A model generated the notes under the pieces. That model saw only the letters and a list, made by a program, of their open reading frames with translations. It searched no databases and was not told where the DNA came from. A program made the position numbers and the translations under genes. 64,000 bases of DNA from TMP-86 sp964247385 (GTDB lineage: Bacteria; Pseudomonadota; Gammaproteobacteria; Steroidobacterales; Steroidobacteraceae), in NCBI GenBank assembly GCA_964247385.1, contig CAXTUB010000016.1:7973-71972 (forward strand), in the 5' to 3' direction. Below, piece by piece: positions 1 through 9,014 of the stretch (positions are counted from its first letter, which is position 1; each line of letters begins with the position of its first letter).

Positions 1-41
1 CGGCTCATGCTCCTCGAAGAAATATCACACGCGGCGCAGCC

Positions 42-668
42 CTAGCGATTTTTCTTGGCAATCTTGTTGGGAGCGGTCTTCTCTCGGCTCGAAGTGGTTC
101 CATCTCGATTCGAGGCGCTCGAGTCGGGCTTCGAGACGTCCACGTCTCGATGCAAGGTGCTCGCGCCCCGCGCTGAAGCCACATTCTGCTCCATGAGCTC
201 TCGCTTGCGCCGTTGCATCTGCGCACCCAGGGCGAAGGTGTCCAAATCGGCGGCCCGAGCTTGCGGAAACATGTCCTTTTCCTCTTCTTGGACGTGGTGA
301 TCAATCTGCTCTGCGAGCACGGTTACTTTGGCATCGTAGAACTCATCCTCCGGCGCCGCGCCCTTCAACTGTGCAATAAGATTCTTGGCGCCTGCTTGCT
401 CAACCCATGCCTCATCCATCAGATCATCATCGTCGATGGCTTCGCGCACCGCAGGGTAGAAAATCTCTTCCTCGATTTCCGCGTGCACGGAAAGCTCGGC
501 GCAGATCTGCTGCACCACACGCAGTTTTTCATCGTCATTGCCGCTGTTCTTCAGCTCATCGAACTCAGCGAACAATCGCGCAACGCGCCGGTGATCGCCC
601 ATCAACAGCGCGATGGCGTCTTGAGCTTCGGGTGTCGGGGTGGAAGGTGTTTGAGCTTTCGCGGCCAT
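42..668 (-). CDS. Hemerythrin HHE-domain protein
   Basis: This is a 208-residue cytoplasmic protein of the hemerythrin/HHE cation-binding family. Members bind a di-iron centre and act in oxygen, NO or oxidative-stress sensing or iron handling. A helical bundle spans about residues 15-145. Candidate iron ligands are His26 (DHRRV), His62 with nearby glutamates (VHAEIEEEIF), and His124/His125 with Glu128-130 (DHHVQEEE). The tail after residue 150 is charged, Ser/Lys-rich and probably disordered. The start is an ATG. It lies 42 bases downstream of the catalase gene on the same strand, so the two are probably co-transcribed, which fits an oxidative-stress role. The exact ligand or signal cannot be read from sequence. 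Confidence 0.9.
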   Translation of the reverse strand: MAAKAQTPSTPTPEAQDAIALLMGDHRRVARLFAEFDELKNSGNDDEKLRVVQQICAELSVHAEIEEEIFYPAVREAIDDDDLMDEAWVEQAGAKNLIAQLKGAAPEDEFYDAKVTVLAEQIDHHVQEEEKDMFPQARAADLDTFALGAQMQRRKRELMEQNVASARGASTLHRDVDVSKPDSSASNRDGTTSSREKTAPNKIAKKNR

Positions 669-710
669 GGCATTTTCCTCAGAGATCGAATGAGCAATTC
701 AGCGGTGGAG

Positions 711-3134
711 TCAAATCGCCGGCGGGTCGGAATCCCGTTCAGGATGGCGATGCCTCGCGATGGCTGCAATGAAACTGCCAATGGCCGTTTCGTAGTGATC
801 GGTGCTCGTCACGAGCAGTCCCGGATCGGGCTCGCCGGTTGGCAGCACTTCATAGATATCCGCTTTCTTCAGAAGCTTGGCGGAAGCGCCGAGCACCAAA
901 ATCGACTTGGCGTGGCGATACTGATCTTTCAAGAACTCGAGCGAATGGCCATCCTTTGCCAATTTCTCGACCGCATCGATGCCATCCGGCAAAACCAAGG
1001 CGTCGAACAGCACGGCGGGCGAATTTTCCATGGTGGCGTCGATCTCCATCGCCTGACCTTCCGCGCTGGTCACGGTGCCCAATCGGCTTCCGAGAAGCCG
1101 CACCACCGCCCCCGCCGCCGTCAGTTCGTTGACCACCTCTTCAATCGATTCAGCGTACACCCCATCGGCGAGAAGCACTGCAATCTTGCGCGTGGTGATC
1201 TTGCCGTCGCCTGGCAACGCAAGCAGCGAAAGCGAGGGCGCGGACTGCAGCTCCGGAGCCGGCACTTCATCGATCGCGCGCGGCATGGCGTCCGGCAACG
1301 AGATGCCAAGACCTCGCGCCACGGCGCCTGCGAGATCATCCGACACGTTGCGCAATGACGAGACCATCCGTTGTCTGACGGCAGGCACCGTGACCTTGCT
1401 CAGCTCGAAGCGGAAGGCGCCGATGATATGCGCCTTCTCGACGGCGCTCTGGCTGTTGAAGAACAAGCTCGCTTGGTTGTAATGCTCGGCGAATTTTTCC
1501 GGCTTGCCGCGCACGCGATCGACCGGATCGTTATCGGGCGTAATCGACTTCGGGAACGAGACAAATCCTTTCATCCCGGCTTGGAACGGGCAGCCGCCGC
1601 CCAACGAGTTGGGCTCGTAGGCCACTCGCCCGCGCGCAATCGCCTGACGATGCATGCCATCGCGTTGGTTGTTGTACACCGGCGCCAAGGAGGCATTGAT
1701 GGGAATTTCATGAAAGTTCGCGCCGCCGAGCCTCGAAATTTGTGTATCGACGTACGAATGATGTCGGCCGGCAAGCAGCGGATCGTTGCTGAAGTCGATG
1801 CCCGGGACGACATGTGCCGTACAAAAGGCCACTTGCTCGGTCTCGGCGAAAAAATTATCAGGATTGCGATTCAAAATGAGCCGCCCGACCGGAGTCACCG
1901 GCACCATCTCCTCGGGCACGAGCTTGGTGGAATCGAGCACATCGAAGCTGAACTCTTCCGCCTGCTCCTCGGTAAATACCTGCACGCCGAGCTCCCACTC
2001 CGGATATGCCGCAGACTCGATCGCTTCCCACAGGTCGCGGCGGTGAAAGTCCGCATCGCATCCTGAGATCTTCACTGCTTCGTCCCACACCAGGGAGTGC
2101 GTGCCGAGTACCGGCTTCCAGTGGAATTTGCAAAACACGGACTCGCCTTTGGCGGTGACGAGTCGAAACGTGTGTACCCCGAAGCCTTGCATCATGCGGT
2201 AGCTGCGCGGAATGCTGCGATCCGACATGATCCACAACAGCATATGGGTGCTTTCGGGCATGAGCGATACGAAATCCCAAAACGTGTCGTGCGCCGTCGC
2301 CGCCTGCGGTATGGCGTTGTTGGGCTCGGGCTTCGCGGCATGAATCAAATCAGGAAACTTCATTGCGTCCTGAATGAAAAATACCGGGATGTTGTTGCCG
2401 ACCAAGTCCCAATTGCCCTCATCGGTGTAAAACTTCACGGCAAATCCGCGTACATCGCGCGCCGTATCGGCCGAGCCCCGCTCGCCGGCCACGGTGGAGA
2501 ACCGCACGAATACTGGGGTGATCTTGCCTGCTTCGGCAAACAGCGAAGCCTTGGTCAATCGGCCGAGCGGTTTGTAGCACTCGAAATATCCATGAGCTCC
2601 AGAGCCGCGCGCATGCACGATGCGCTCGGGGATCCGCTCATGATCGAAGTGCGTGATCTTTTCGCGCAAAATGAAATCTTCCAAGAGCGTCGGGCCGCGC
2701 AACCCTGCCTTCAGAGAATTCTGGTTATCGGAGATGGCCACCCCTTGGTTGGTGGTCAGCGGCTCGCCGGTGCTATTCACACGCTTGTCAGTCAGCGCTC
2801 CATCCATGGAAGTCGTCTCGAGCGCGGGTGCTCCGGTCTTCTCCGATATATTGTCTTCCGATATCGTTCCGGCACCGTCCTGCGGAGAAGAAGGCCGCGT
2901 GGCACCTGCCACCGGACTGACCGCGTTCTCATAGCCGTACTCATGAGGCTTCGACTCATTGAACGGCATCGCCTCCGCCAACCGATTCTGCGCAGCGCCA
3001 TGCACCGCCATCGCGGTTTGCGGATCTGCCGGGTGGCTCGGTCCACTCGAGGTGGTGCCTGCAGCCGTCGGGCTTTCGAAACGTGCGTCTTGCGCTCGCG
3101 AAGGCCCGCGAGTGGGAATGGATTTCTTGGGCAA
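711..3134 (-). CDS. katE: Catalase HPII, large-subunit clade 2
   Basis: This haem catalase (H2O2 to water and oxygen) has 807 residues, the long clade-2 form. The distal catalytic His is near residue 174 in RIVHARGSGAHGYFE, the catalytic Asn is in LVGNNIPVFFIQDA, and the proximal haem-ligand Tyr is in RHHSYVDTQ. The last roughly 150 residues form a DJ-1/PfpI-like domain (KIAVLLADGVYAESIEE), typical of HPII. About 140 polar N-terminal residues precede the core. The start is taken as TTG at 3134 because GAGGA sits 6 bases upstream on the minus strand; the ATG just upstream is out of frame. The hemerythrin gene follows, and a Crp/Fnr gene diverges from it. Confidence 0.96.
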   Translation of the reverse strand: MPKKSIPTRGPSRAQDARFESPTAAGTTSSGPSHPADPQTAMAVHGAAQNRLAEAMPFNESKPHEYGYENAVSPVAGATRPSSPQDGAGTISEDNISEKTGAPALETTSMDGALTDKRVNSTGEPLTTNQGVAISDNQNSLKAGLRGPTLLEDFILREKITHFDHERIPERIVHARGSGAHGYFECYKPLGRLTKASLFAEAGKITPVFVRFSTVAGERGSADTARDVRGFAVKFYTDEGNWDLVGNNIPVFFIQDAMKFPDLIHAAKPEPNNAIPQAATAHDTFWDFVSLMPESTHMLLWIMSDRSIPRSYRMMQGFGVHTFRLVTAKGESVFCKFHWKPVLGTHSLVWDEAVKISGCDADFHRRDLWEAIESAAYPEWELGVQVFTEEQAEEFSFDVLDSTKLVPEEMVPVTPVGRLILNRNPDNFFAETEQVAFCTAHVVPGIDFSNDPLLAGRHHSYVDTQISRLGGANFHEIPINASLAPVYNNQRDGMHRQAIARGRVAYEPNSLGGGCPFQAGMKGFVSFPKSITPDNDPVDRVRGKPEKFAEHYNQASLFFNSQSAVEKAHIIGAFRFELSKVTVPAVRQRMVSSLRNVSDDLAGAVARGLGISLPDAMPRAIDEVPAPELQSAPSLSLLALPGDGKITTRKIAVLLADGVYAESIEEVVNELTAAGAVVRLLGSRLGTVTSAEGQAMEIDATMENSPAVLFDALVLPDGIDAVEKLAKDGHSLEFLKDQYRHAKSILVLGASAKLLKKADIYEVLPTGEPDPGLLVTSTDHYETAIGSFIAAIARHRHPERDSDPPAI

Positions 3135-3241
3135 AGGACATCCTCAAGTTGACGTCGGCAATCGCCACGGGCGCAAAGGCCGATCAACCAGCGAACAGCC
3201 AAGAGTGAGCCCGACGAGCCGGCGCGTGAAAGCCAAAAGGT

Positions 3242-3264
3242 AGAGCGCACGCTTCGTGCGCTCT
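3242..3264. repeat. Perfect 10-bp inverted repeat in the katE/Crp divergent region
   Basis: AGAGCGCACG and CGTGCGCTCT flank the three-base spacer CTT. The repeat lies between the divergent catalase gene and the Crp/Fnr-family gene. It could be an operator for a dimeric regulator or a hairpin in one leader. No U-run follows on either strand, so it is not a canonical terminator. Confidence 0.55.
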
Positions 3265-3335
3265 GGTTAAGCCGTAGAATGAACCAGGCGCCGGCAGTGT
3301 ATCGCAGCGCGGCTCATCACAAGACAACCTATGTT

Positions 3336-3453
3336 ATCGCAAGGCGCCCGAATGCTTACACACTGCCCGCTTTTCGCATGCAGCCCGGCGTTATCTTCTC
3401 GATGCCTTACGATCATGCCGACGCAGGTCAAGCTCAGCGCATCGCAAGGCGCC
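3336..3453. repeat. Pair of 13-bp direct repeats upstream of the Crp/Fnr gene
   Basis: ATCGCAAGGCGCC occurs at 3336-3348 and again at 3441-3453, 105 bases apart. The second copy ends five bases before the preferred ATG at 3459. If translation starts at 3459, both copies lie in the 5' leader and could be regulatory. If an upstream in-frame ATG is used, they are merely coding. Confidence 0.4.
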
Positions 3454-3458
3454 TGAGC

Positions 3459-4211
3459 ATGTCCGACTCGGCGCGTTTCGCATTGCATCGCCCCGAGCTG
3501 CTCGAGACTCTCGAGCGAGGCGAGGAAAAGATCTTGCGCCAACTTCCCGTCAGTGCCGTGACCATCCGCGCCGGACAAACTTTGATTCGCGCGCGGCATG
3601 ATCATGAATATGTCTATCGCTTGCGGCAAGGATGGGCGGGGAGATCACGCCAGCTCGCGGACGGACGCAATCAGTTCATTTTGATTTTCCTTCCAGGCGA
3701 TCTGTTCGCGGTCAAGAGCATGTTCATGTCGCAGCATCCGGACGATGTGCGCGCGTTGACGGACTTGCACGTAGAGCGCATTTCTGCGCGCGCATTGCTC
3801 ACCGCCTTCAGAAAAGACGGCGATGTGGCGAGCCGTTGCATCTGGCAGGTGATGGAAGAAGAGCGCCGGCTTCATAGCTGGGTAGTTGGCCTTGGGCAGG
3901 GCAGCGCAGCGGAGCGGCTTGCGCGGCTGCTGATCGATTTTCGCGGCCGCTTGAGATTGTCGGGCAGCATCGTTCCGCGCGCTTTGACTTACCCCATGCC
4001 GTTGACGCAGTCGCAGCTCGCAGATCACTTGGGGATCACCGCGGTGCACGTGAGCCGGGTGTTGAAATCATTCCGCGAGCGGGGCATCGCGATCTTGCAC
4101 GAAGGCCGGGCGAGCATATCGAACCTCAAAGCCCTGGCGCAGATTGCGCAGCCGCTGCTGGATCCTTACGAGGCGAATCATCCGGCGTACGTGGGCGCGC
4201 CAGAGCGATGA
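3459..4211 (+). CDS. Crp/Fnr-family transcriptional regulator
   Basis: This 250-residue protein has an N-terminal cyclic-nucleotide-binding-like beta barrel (DGRNQFILIFLPGDLFAVKS) and a C-terminal winged helix-turn-helix (PLTQSQLADHLGITAVHVSR). There is no Fnr-type N-terminal cysteine cluster, so an Fe-S oxygen sensor is unlikely. The ATG at 3459 gives the usual length of this family. The frame is open upstream to an ATG at 3279, which would add 60 low-complexity residues, so the start is uncertain. The gene diverges from katE and may regulate it (inference). Confidence 0.88.
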   Translation: MSDSARFALHRPELLETLERGEEKILRQLPVSAVTIRAGQTLIRARHDHEYVYRLRQGWAGRSRQLADGRNQFILIFLPGDLFAVKSMFMSQHPDDVRALTDLHVERISARALLTAFRKDGDVASRCIWQVMEEERRLHSWVVGLGQGSAAERLARLLIDFRGRLRLSGSIVPRALTYPMPLTQSQLADHLGITAVHVSRVLKSFRERGIAILHEGRASISNLKALAQIAQPLLDPYEANHPAYVGAPER

Positions 4212-4218
4212 TGCGCCC

Positions 4219-4563
4219 GTGACGCCGCAATGCCCCTCCACATCGAGCGGCGCCGGGGACACCTCGGCACCTTGCGGGCCGTCCACGCTGGTGAGTCATC
4301 TGGCTCAAGCCGAAGCGGCGATCATGCTGCTCGAATCAGTCTTGCTTCTCTTGGCCGAGCGAAGGGTGTTCACTCACGATGAGTTGCTTGAAGCGGTCGA
4401 GTGCACCGTGCATGCACAACAGCGCATGCTGGATGAGCATGCGCATGCGCGCATTTCGGCGGCAGCGATCGGTGTGTTGAAAGGAATCGGCAACAGCTTG
4501 GCGGCGTCCGACGTCAAGCCGCCTTCAGGCCGCGTAGAGCCTTCAGCCCGCGTAGAAGGGTAG
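4219..4563 (+). CDS. Small hypothetical protein
   Basis: This predicted 114-residue protein starts seven bases after the Crp/Fnr gene, using GTG at 4219; a GTG at 4291 is also possible and would give 90 residues. The central part (about residues 25-95) looks alpha-helical and amphipathic, including AEAAIMLLESVLLLLAERR. The first 20 and last 15 residues are low complexity. I recognise no family. The position suggests co-transcription with the regulator upstream. Support rests on frame length and a plausible helical composition only. Confidence 0.45.
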   Translation: MTPQCPSTSSGAGDTSAPCGPSTLVSHLAQAEAAIMLLESVLLLLAERRVFTHDELLEAVECTVHAQQRMLDEHAHARISAAAIGVLKGIGNSLAASDVKPPSGRVEPSARVEG

Positions 4564-4608
4564 CCCTCCATCCGCAGGCTGCTGCTGCGGCACCACTCGT
4601 CAACAAAC

Positions 4609-6267
4609 ATGAATCATCGAATTGCCGTGGTCGGCGCGGGACCGACCGCGATTTACTGTCTGCAAGCGTTGCTGAAGCGCAAATCCCTACCGCGCGCCAT
4701 TACCCTGTTCGAGCGTCAGCATCGTGCCGGACAAGGCACCCCATACAGCGCTCATTGGAGCGATGCCGTGATGCTTGCCAATATCGCAAGCATCGAGATA
4801 CCGCCGCTTCCGCAGCGCCTGGTCGATTGGCTGCGGCAGCAGAGCGATGCGGCCTTGAGGGCGCTCGAGATCTCGCGCGATGAAATCGGCGATCGCACTT
4901 TTTATCCGCGGCTGGTGTTGGGAGAGTACCTGGCGGCGCAACTTGCCGAGCTCATCCAGCGGGGAAGATCCGCGGGCGTCGAGATCGACGTGCAGACACA
5001 AAGTGCCGTGACAGATGTCCGTGTCGTCGATGAGTCGATTGAGCTCACCGTTGACTTTCGCAAGGCAGAGAAGAAGCTCATCTTCGACTACGTCGTGCTC
5101 GCAACGGGACATCAATGGCCTGCTGATCCAGAGCTCCGCCCAGGATACTTCACGAGCCCATGGCCCGCCTCGGCATTGGCGCGCATTGCAAATTGTTCGG
5201 TGGGAATCCGCGGGACTTCGTTGAGCGCAATCGATGCCGTGGTGATGCTCGCCAATCGGCATGGCGAATTCATCCATGGAGAGCATGATGAGCTCCGGTA
5301 CGCGCCGGCCTCGGGCGCCGAAGCCTTTTCGATGACGATGCTCTCGCGCAGGGGGCTGTTACCGGAAGCCGATTTTTTCCATCCTTTGCCGTATGCACCT
5401 CTGGCCGTGTGCACGCCGCGCGCTGTGCAGGCCCTGATTGACGTCCATTCCAATGGGCTTCTCGATGATGCATTCGAGCTTTTCCGTCGCGAGCTCAGTT
5501 TGGCGGACCCCGCGTATGCCCAGGAAATTGCACTCGAAAATCTCACCCCCGAGGAATTTTCCACGCGGTATTTCGAACCGCGGATGCGAACAGATCCGTT
5601 TGCATGGGCGCAGCGCAACTTGGCGGAAGCCGCTGCGAATTTTTCCCGCGAGTTCACCGTCCCTTGGCGATATGCGATCTTGAGGATGCACGAGGTCTTC
5701 GGCCTCGTCGCGCCGCATTTGAGCGATGTGGATTTCGTGCGTTTTACGCGCTCGCTCAAAGCGGTGTTTGTCGACAACTACGCCACGGTGCCGCACGAAT
5801 CGATCCGGCGGCTGCTCGCTCTTCGTGCCGCCGGTAAGCTCGCCATCGAAAGTCTCGATGGCGCGCGCATCGATCTGCATCAAGCCACCCGAGGCGCCAC
5901 CCTGTTGCGTGAAAACGCAAGAACGCATTTTCCCGTATTCATCGAGGCCATCGGCCAGCGTCTATTGACGGCCAAAGAGTTCCCATTTCCCTCGTTGCGG
6001 CGTCAAGGCATCATCCAGGACTTGCCGAGCGAGCCGGGAGTCAAGCGCGGCATTGCAATCGACGGAGAATTTCATCCGATCTCGGCGTTTGAATCTTCTG
6101 ATCGGCTGTTTTGCTTGAGTCTGCCCTATCTGCTGGGACAGCATCCGTTCGCGCAAGGCATCACGAGCTCCGCGGAAATGGCCGAGGTGGTTGCGGCGGC
6201 CATCGAAAGTGCGGAGTCGGGTGAGCGCGAAGCAGGCAGAGAGCCTGAAATGGCGGCCGGTGCGTGA
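4609..6267 (+). CDS. FAD/NAD(P)-binding protein
   Basis: This 552-residue protein begins with a Rossmann dinucleotide-binding motif (VVGAGPTAIYCLQAL, residues 7-21). It continues with the pattern of the NAD_binding_9 family (PF13454), large FAD/NAD(P)-binding proteins of unknown substrate: an early FERQHRAGQGTPYS segment, a second nucleotide-binding region near YVVLATGHQWP, and a C-terminal catalytic-like region. It has no signal peptide or membrane segment and is probably cytoplasmic. ATG start. It follows the small hypothetical gene by 45 bases and converges on the peptidase gene. A flavin-dependent oxidoreductase or monooxygenase is likely; the substrate is unknown. Confidence 0.8.
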   Translation: MNHRIAVVGAGPTAIYCLQALLKRKSLPRAITLFERQHRAGQGTPYSAHWSDAVMLANIASIEIPPLPQRLVDWLRQQSDAALRALEISRDEIGDRTFYPRLVLGEYLAAQLAELIQRGRSAGVEIDVQTQSAVTDVRVVDESIELTVDFRKAEKKLIFDYVVLATGHQWPADPELRPGYFTSPWPASALARIANCSVGIRGTSLSAIDAVVMLANRHGEFIHGEHDELRYAPASGAEAFSMTMLSRRGLLPEADFFHPLPYAPLAVCTPRAVQALIDVHSNGLLDDAFELFRRELSLADPAYAQEIALENLTPEEFSTRYFEPRMRTDPFAWAQRNLAEAAANFSREFTVPWRYAILRMHEVFGLVAPHLSDVDFVRFTRSLKAVFVDNYATVPHESIRRLLALRAAGKLAIESLDGARIDLHQATRGATLLRENARTHFPVFIEAIGQRLLTAKEFPFPSLRRQGIIQDLPSEPGVKRGIAIDGEFHPISAFESSDRLFCLSLPYLLGQHPFAQGITSSAEMAEVVAAAIESAESGEREAGREPEMAAGA

Positions 6268-6298
6268 GCTTTCGCGCAATGGAACTTACGCACGCTCC

Positions 6299-8896
6299 TC
6301 ATGAGCGAGGCCGAAGCACGTATTGATCGAACAATGCATCGATGCGCTTGTACTCATCGAGCCAGGAGTCGGCATTCTGGAAAGTGTGCCGCTCGAGCGG
6401 ATAAGGCGCGAGCCAAAAATGATTCTTGTGCAGCTCGATCAAGCGTTGGTAAAGACGCATGGAATCTTGAAACAGCACGTTGTCATCCATGACGCCATGA
6501 CAGATCAGTAGAGGGTCCGCGAGGCCTTCGGCGAGCTCGATGGGGGAGGAGCGGCGGTAGGCGAGCGCATCGCTCTGCGGATCGTTCAAGATGTCGCTCG
6601 TGTACTCATGGTTGTACTGCATCCAGTCAGTCACCGGGCGCAGCGCGGCGCCCGCCGCGAATTCGCCGGGATGCTTGAACAGCATCATGAGCGTTAAAAA
6701 GCCGCCATAGGATCCGCCGTAAATGCCGATGCGCCGGGCATCGACGTGCTGCGTTTCGACGAGCCAACGCTTGGCATCGAGCAGGTCGTCGACTTCGGGG
6801 CCGCCCATGTTGCGATAAATGGCCGTGCGCCAATCGCGCCCATAGCCTTCAGAGCCGCGATAATCCATGTCCAGCACGACAAAGCCGCGTTGCGCAAGAT
6901 GATTGTGGAACATCTGCTCGCGAAAATACGCCGGAAATCGGCGATGCACGTTTTGCAAGTAGCCCGCGCCATGCACGAACAGCACGGCAGGACGCAACGG
7001 CGGGACATCGGTCGCATTGGCGCCGTTCGCAGTGGCGCCGGAATGGCCCTTCCCGGCGGAATCGGTCCGCGGCACGTACAGCTTCGCAGGCAAGGTCCCG
7101 GCGAAGTGCGTCGAGGGTACGTTCACGAACATCGGGTCTTGCCACATGAAGGCTTTGTATTCGGAAGTCCGCGTGTCCGTGAGCTCGCGCGCCCGTCCAT
7201 CCTCCACGGCCGTGCTCGACGTCGGTGAATTCGGCGCGGACGCGCGGGTTCCCGCGAGGCGGGGCCCCGTTCCCGCGGCGATTTTGACCACTGCAAGCTG
7301 AGGAGGAATGTACGGGCTCGAATGCATCACAAGGAGAGAGGTTTGGTCCGGCGATAGCACGAACGATTCGACGCCTTGCATGCGAGTCAATTGTTGGATG
7401 CCGCCGCCTGCGGTGGGCACTCGAAACACTTCGTACTCGGCGGGGGAGTTCACGTTTGCGATGAAATAGATCCAACGGCGATCTTCCGAAAGCACCGGCT
7501 GCGATACTTCAAAGCGGCCGGAGGTCAATGCGGCCCATTGGCCCGTCAAAGGTTTGCGATACAAATGCGCAAACCCGGATTGCTCGGACACGAACCACAA
7601 CGTGTGCTCGTCGATCCATCCCGCCTCTGCATGATCCCAATTCACCCACGCCGCATCGGTTGCGCGATATTCGGGGATCATTGAAAACCGCTGCAGATCC
7701 ACGGTGGCCAACCAACGGTCTTTGTTGTCGACGGCGCGTGCAACGACGGCCAACCCATCGCCGGAGGGTGTCCAGTACAAAGTCGCTGCGCCGCCAGCTT
7801 CCTCTGAGGCGAGGACCACGGGACGCGGAACGGGTCCGGGATCGGGTTGATGGCCTTTTCGATCTGCGCGCTGATCTCTGGGCCCATCCATGGTCACAGG
7901 CGGCGCCACGTGGTTCTCGGCGCGAATCGCGCGGAGCGGGTCATCATGAATTCCGGGCAGTGCATCGAACGTGATGGGGTGAATGGAGTGCGTCCTCAAG
8001 TCGATCAGCAGCATGGCTTGAGGCGCCGGCGCGTTGCGGCCAACGCGCGTGCGCACGGTTTCGAACTCCTCGAAGCCGGATTCGGTGACATACCGAGTCA
8101 ACTTGCCTTCGCGGCCTTTTTCGCGCGACTTGGGAGTCGTGATCACCGCAAGCCAGCGGCCACTGGGCGCAAGCTCGGTATCGACGATCTCCACCTCGGT
8201 ACCGAGGTCAAAGGGCGCTGCAGAGCGCGCCGCGTCGGCGGCGCGCAGCGCATCGGCGTGGCGGCGCAGAGCCTTCTTGTCTTCGCGTTCTTTGCGCAGC
8301 GTCGAAAACAAGCGATCCTGCACATCGCGCAAGTCGTCGGGCTTGGGCGTCGCGTCGGGATCATCAGCCAACTCCAAGCGCGCCGCAGGTGAAACGAGAT
8401 TCGATTCGACTTCATCGATGAACCACTCGTTGCCGGCGCGGAAGGAGAGTAAGCGTCCATCATCGGACCACTGGAGAGAGGTTCTTTCGCGATCGCTCCG
8501 AGTTACTTGCACCACCGAGCGCGAGCGTAGGTCGCGTATGAATACATCCCCGCCGCGCAGGAACGCGGCGCGCACATGGGCGCGATCAAACACCGGCGCG
8601 CCGTCGCTTTCGCCGCGCGAATGGACATCGAGCAGAGCGTCCGTGCCCGTGTCCAAGGCGATACGGTGCAGATCGACGATGGGTGTGCCGGAGCGCTTGA
8701 TCGAGTAGTACACACTGAGCCCATCACTCGACCAATAGGGCGCCTGGATGGGGGGGCCGATCCAATCAGGATCGGCCATGATGGCTTCGAGCGTGAGGCG
8801 AGGGCCCACCGGCCCATCCTGCGCCGCTTCGCTCGCGCCGGGCGCAAACCCAAACGCAATGAGCAACGCGACGGTCGAAGCGACTGACTTGCGCAT
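6299..8896 (-). CDS. Exported S9-family prolyl oligopeptidase-like peptidase
   Basis: This 865-residue serine peptidase has a signal peptide at about residues 1-24, ending near APGASEA. A long beta-propeller-like region with repeated WTPSGDGLAV or SPDQTSLLV segments is followed by a C-terminal alpha/beta-hydrolase domain. The catalytic Ser is at about 729 in GGSYGG, the Asp at about 804-805 (MDDNV), and the His at about 837 (LERHTF), in the order expected for S9B/S9C (dipeptidyl-peptidase IV or acylaminoacyl-peptidase type). It probably cleaves peptides in the periplasm. ATG start. It stands alone and converges on the FAD-binding gene. Confidence 0.92.
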   Translation of the reverse strand: MRKSVASTVALLIAFGFAPGASEAAQDGPVGPRLTLEAIMADPDWIGPPIQAPYWSSDGLSVYYSIKRSGTPIVDLHRIALDTGTDALLDVHSRGESDGAPVFDRAHVRAAFLRGGDVFIRDLRSRSVVQVTRSDRERTSLQWSDDGRLLSFRAGNEWFIDEVESNLVSPAARLELADDPDATPKPDDLRDVQDRLFSTLRKEREDKKALRRHADALRAADAARSAAPFDLGTEVEIVDTELAPSGRWLAVITTPKSREKGREGKLTRYVTESGFEEFETVRTRVGRNAPAPQAMLLIDLRTHSIHPITFDALPGIHDDPLRAIRAENHVAPPVTMDGPRDQRADRKGHQPDPGPVPRPVVLASEEAGGAATLYWTPSGDGLAVVARAVDNKDRWLATVDLQRFSMIPEYRATDAAWVNWDHAEAGWIDEHTLWFVSEQSGFAHLYRKPLTGQWAALTSGRFEVSQPVLSEDRRWIYFIANVNSPAEYEVFRVPTAGGGIQQLTRMQGVESFVLSPDQTSLLVMHSSPYIPPQLAVVKIAAGTGPRLAGTRASAPNSPTSSTAVEDGRARELTDTRTSEYKAFMWQDPMFVNVPSTHFAGTLPAKLYVPRTDSAGKGHSGATANGANATDVPPLRPAVLFVHGAGYLQNVHRRFPAYFREQMFHNHLAQRGFVVLDMDYRGSEGYGRDWRTAIYRNMGGPEVDDLLDAKRWLVETQHVDARRIGIYGGSYGGFLTLMMLFKHPGEFAAGAALRPVTDWMQYNHEYTSDILNDPQSDALAYRRSSPIELAEGLADPLLICHGVMDDNVLFQDSMRLYQRLIELHKNHFWLAPYPLERHTFQNADSWLDEYKRIDALFDQYVLRPRS

Positions 8897-9014
8897 GTTT
8901 GAATTTTAGCGGTTTGCCGCGTTCCGGCCGAAGCTACGGTATGCAGGCAAGCCGCGGACGAGCGCAGCCCTCGGCCAGAACTACCGCGTCCAATGTTCTC
9001 CGGCGAAAATCCGC

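Noticed and set aside
213..1358. Long plus-strand open frame opposite the hemerythrin and catalase genes
   Set aside because: It is antisense to two well-matched genes and has no recognisable protein pattern; GC-rich codon bias keeps such frames open.
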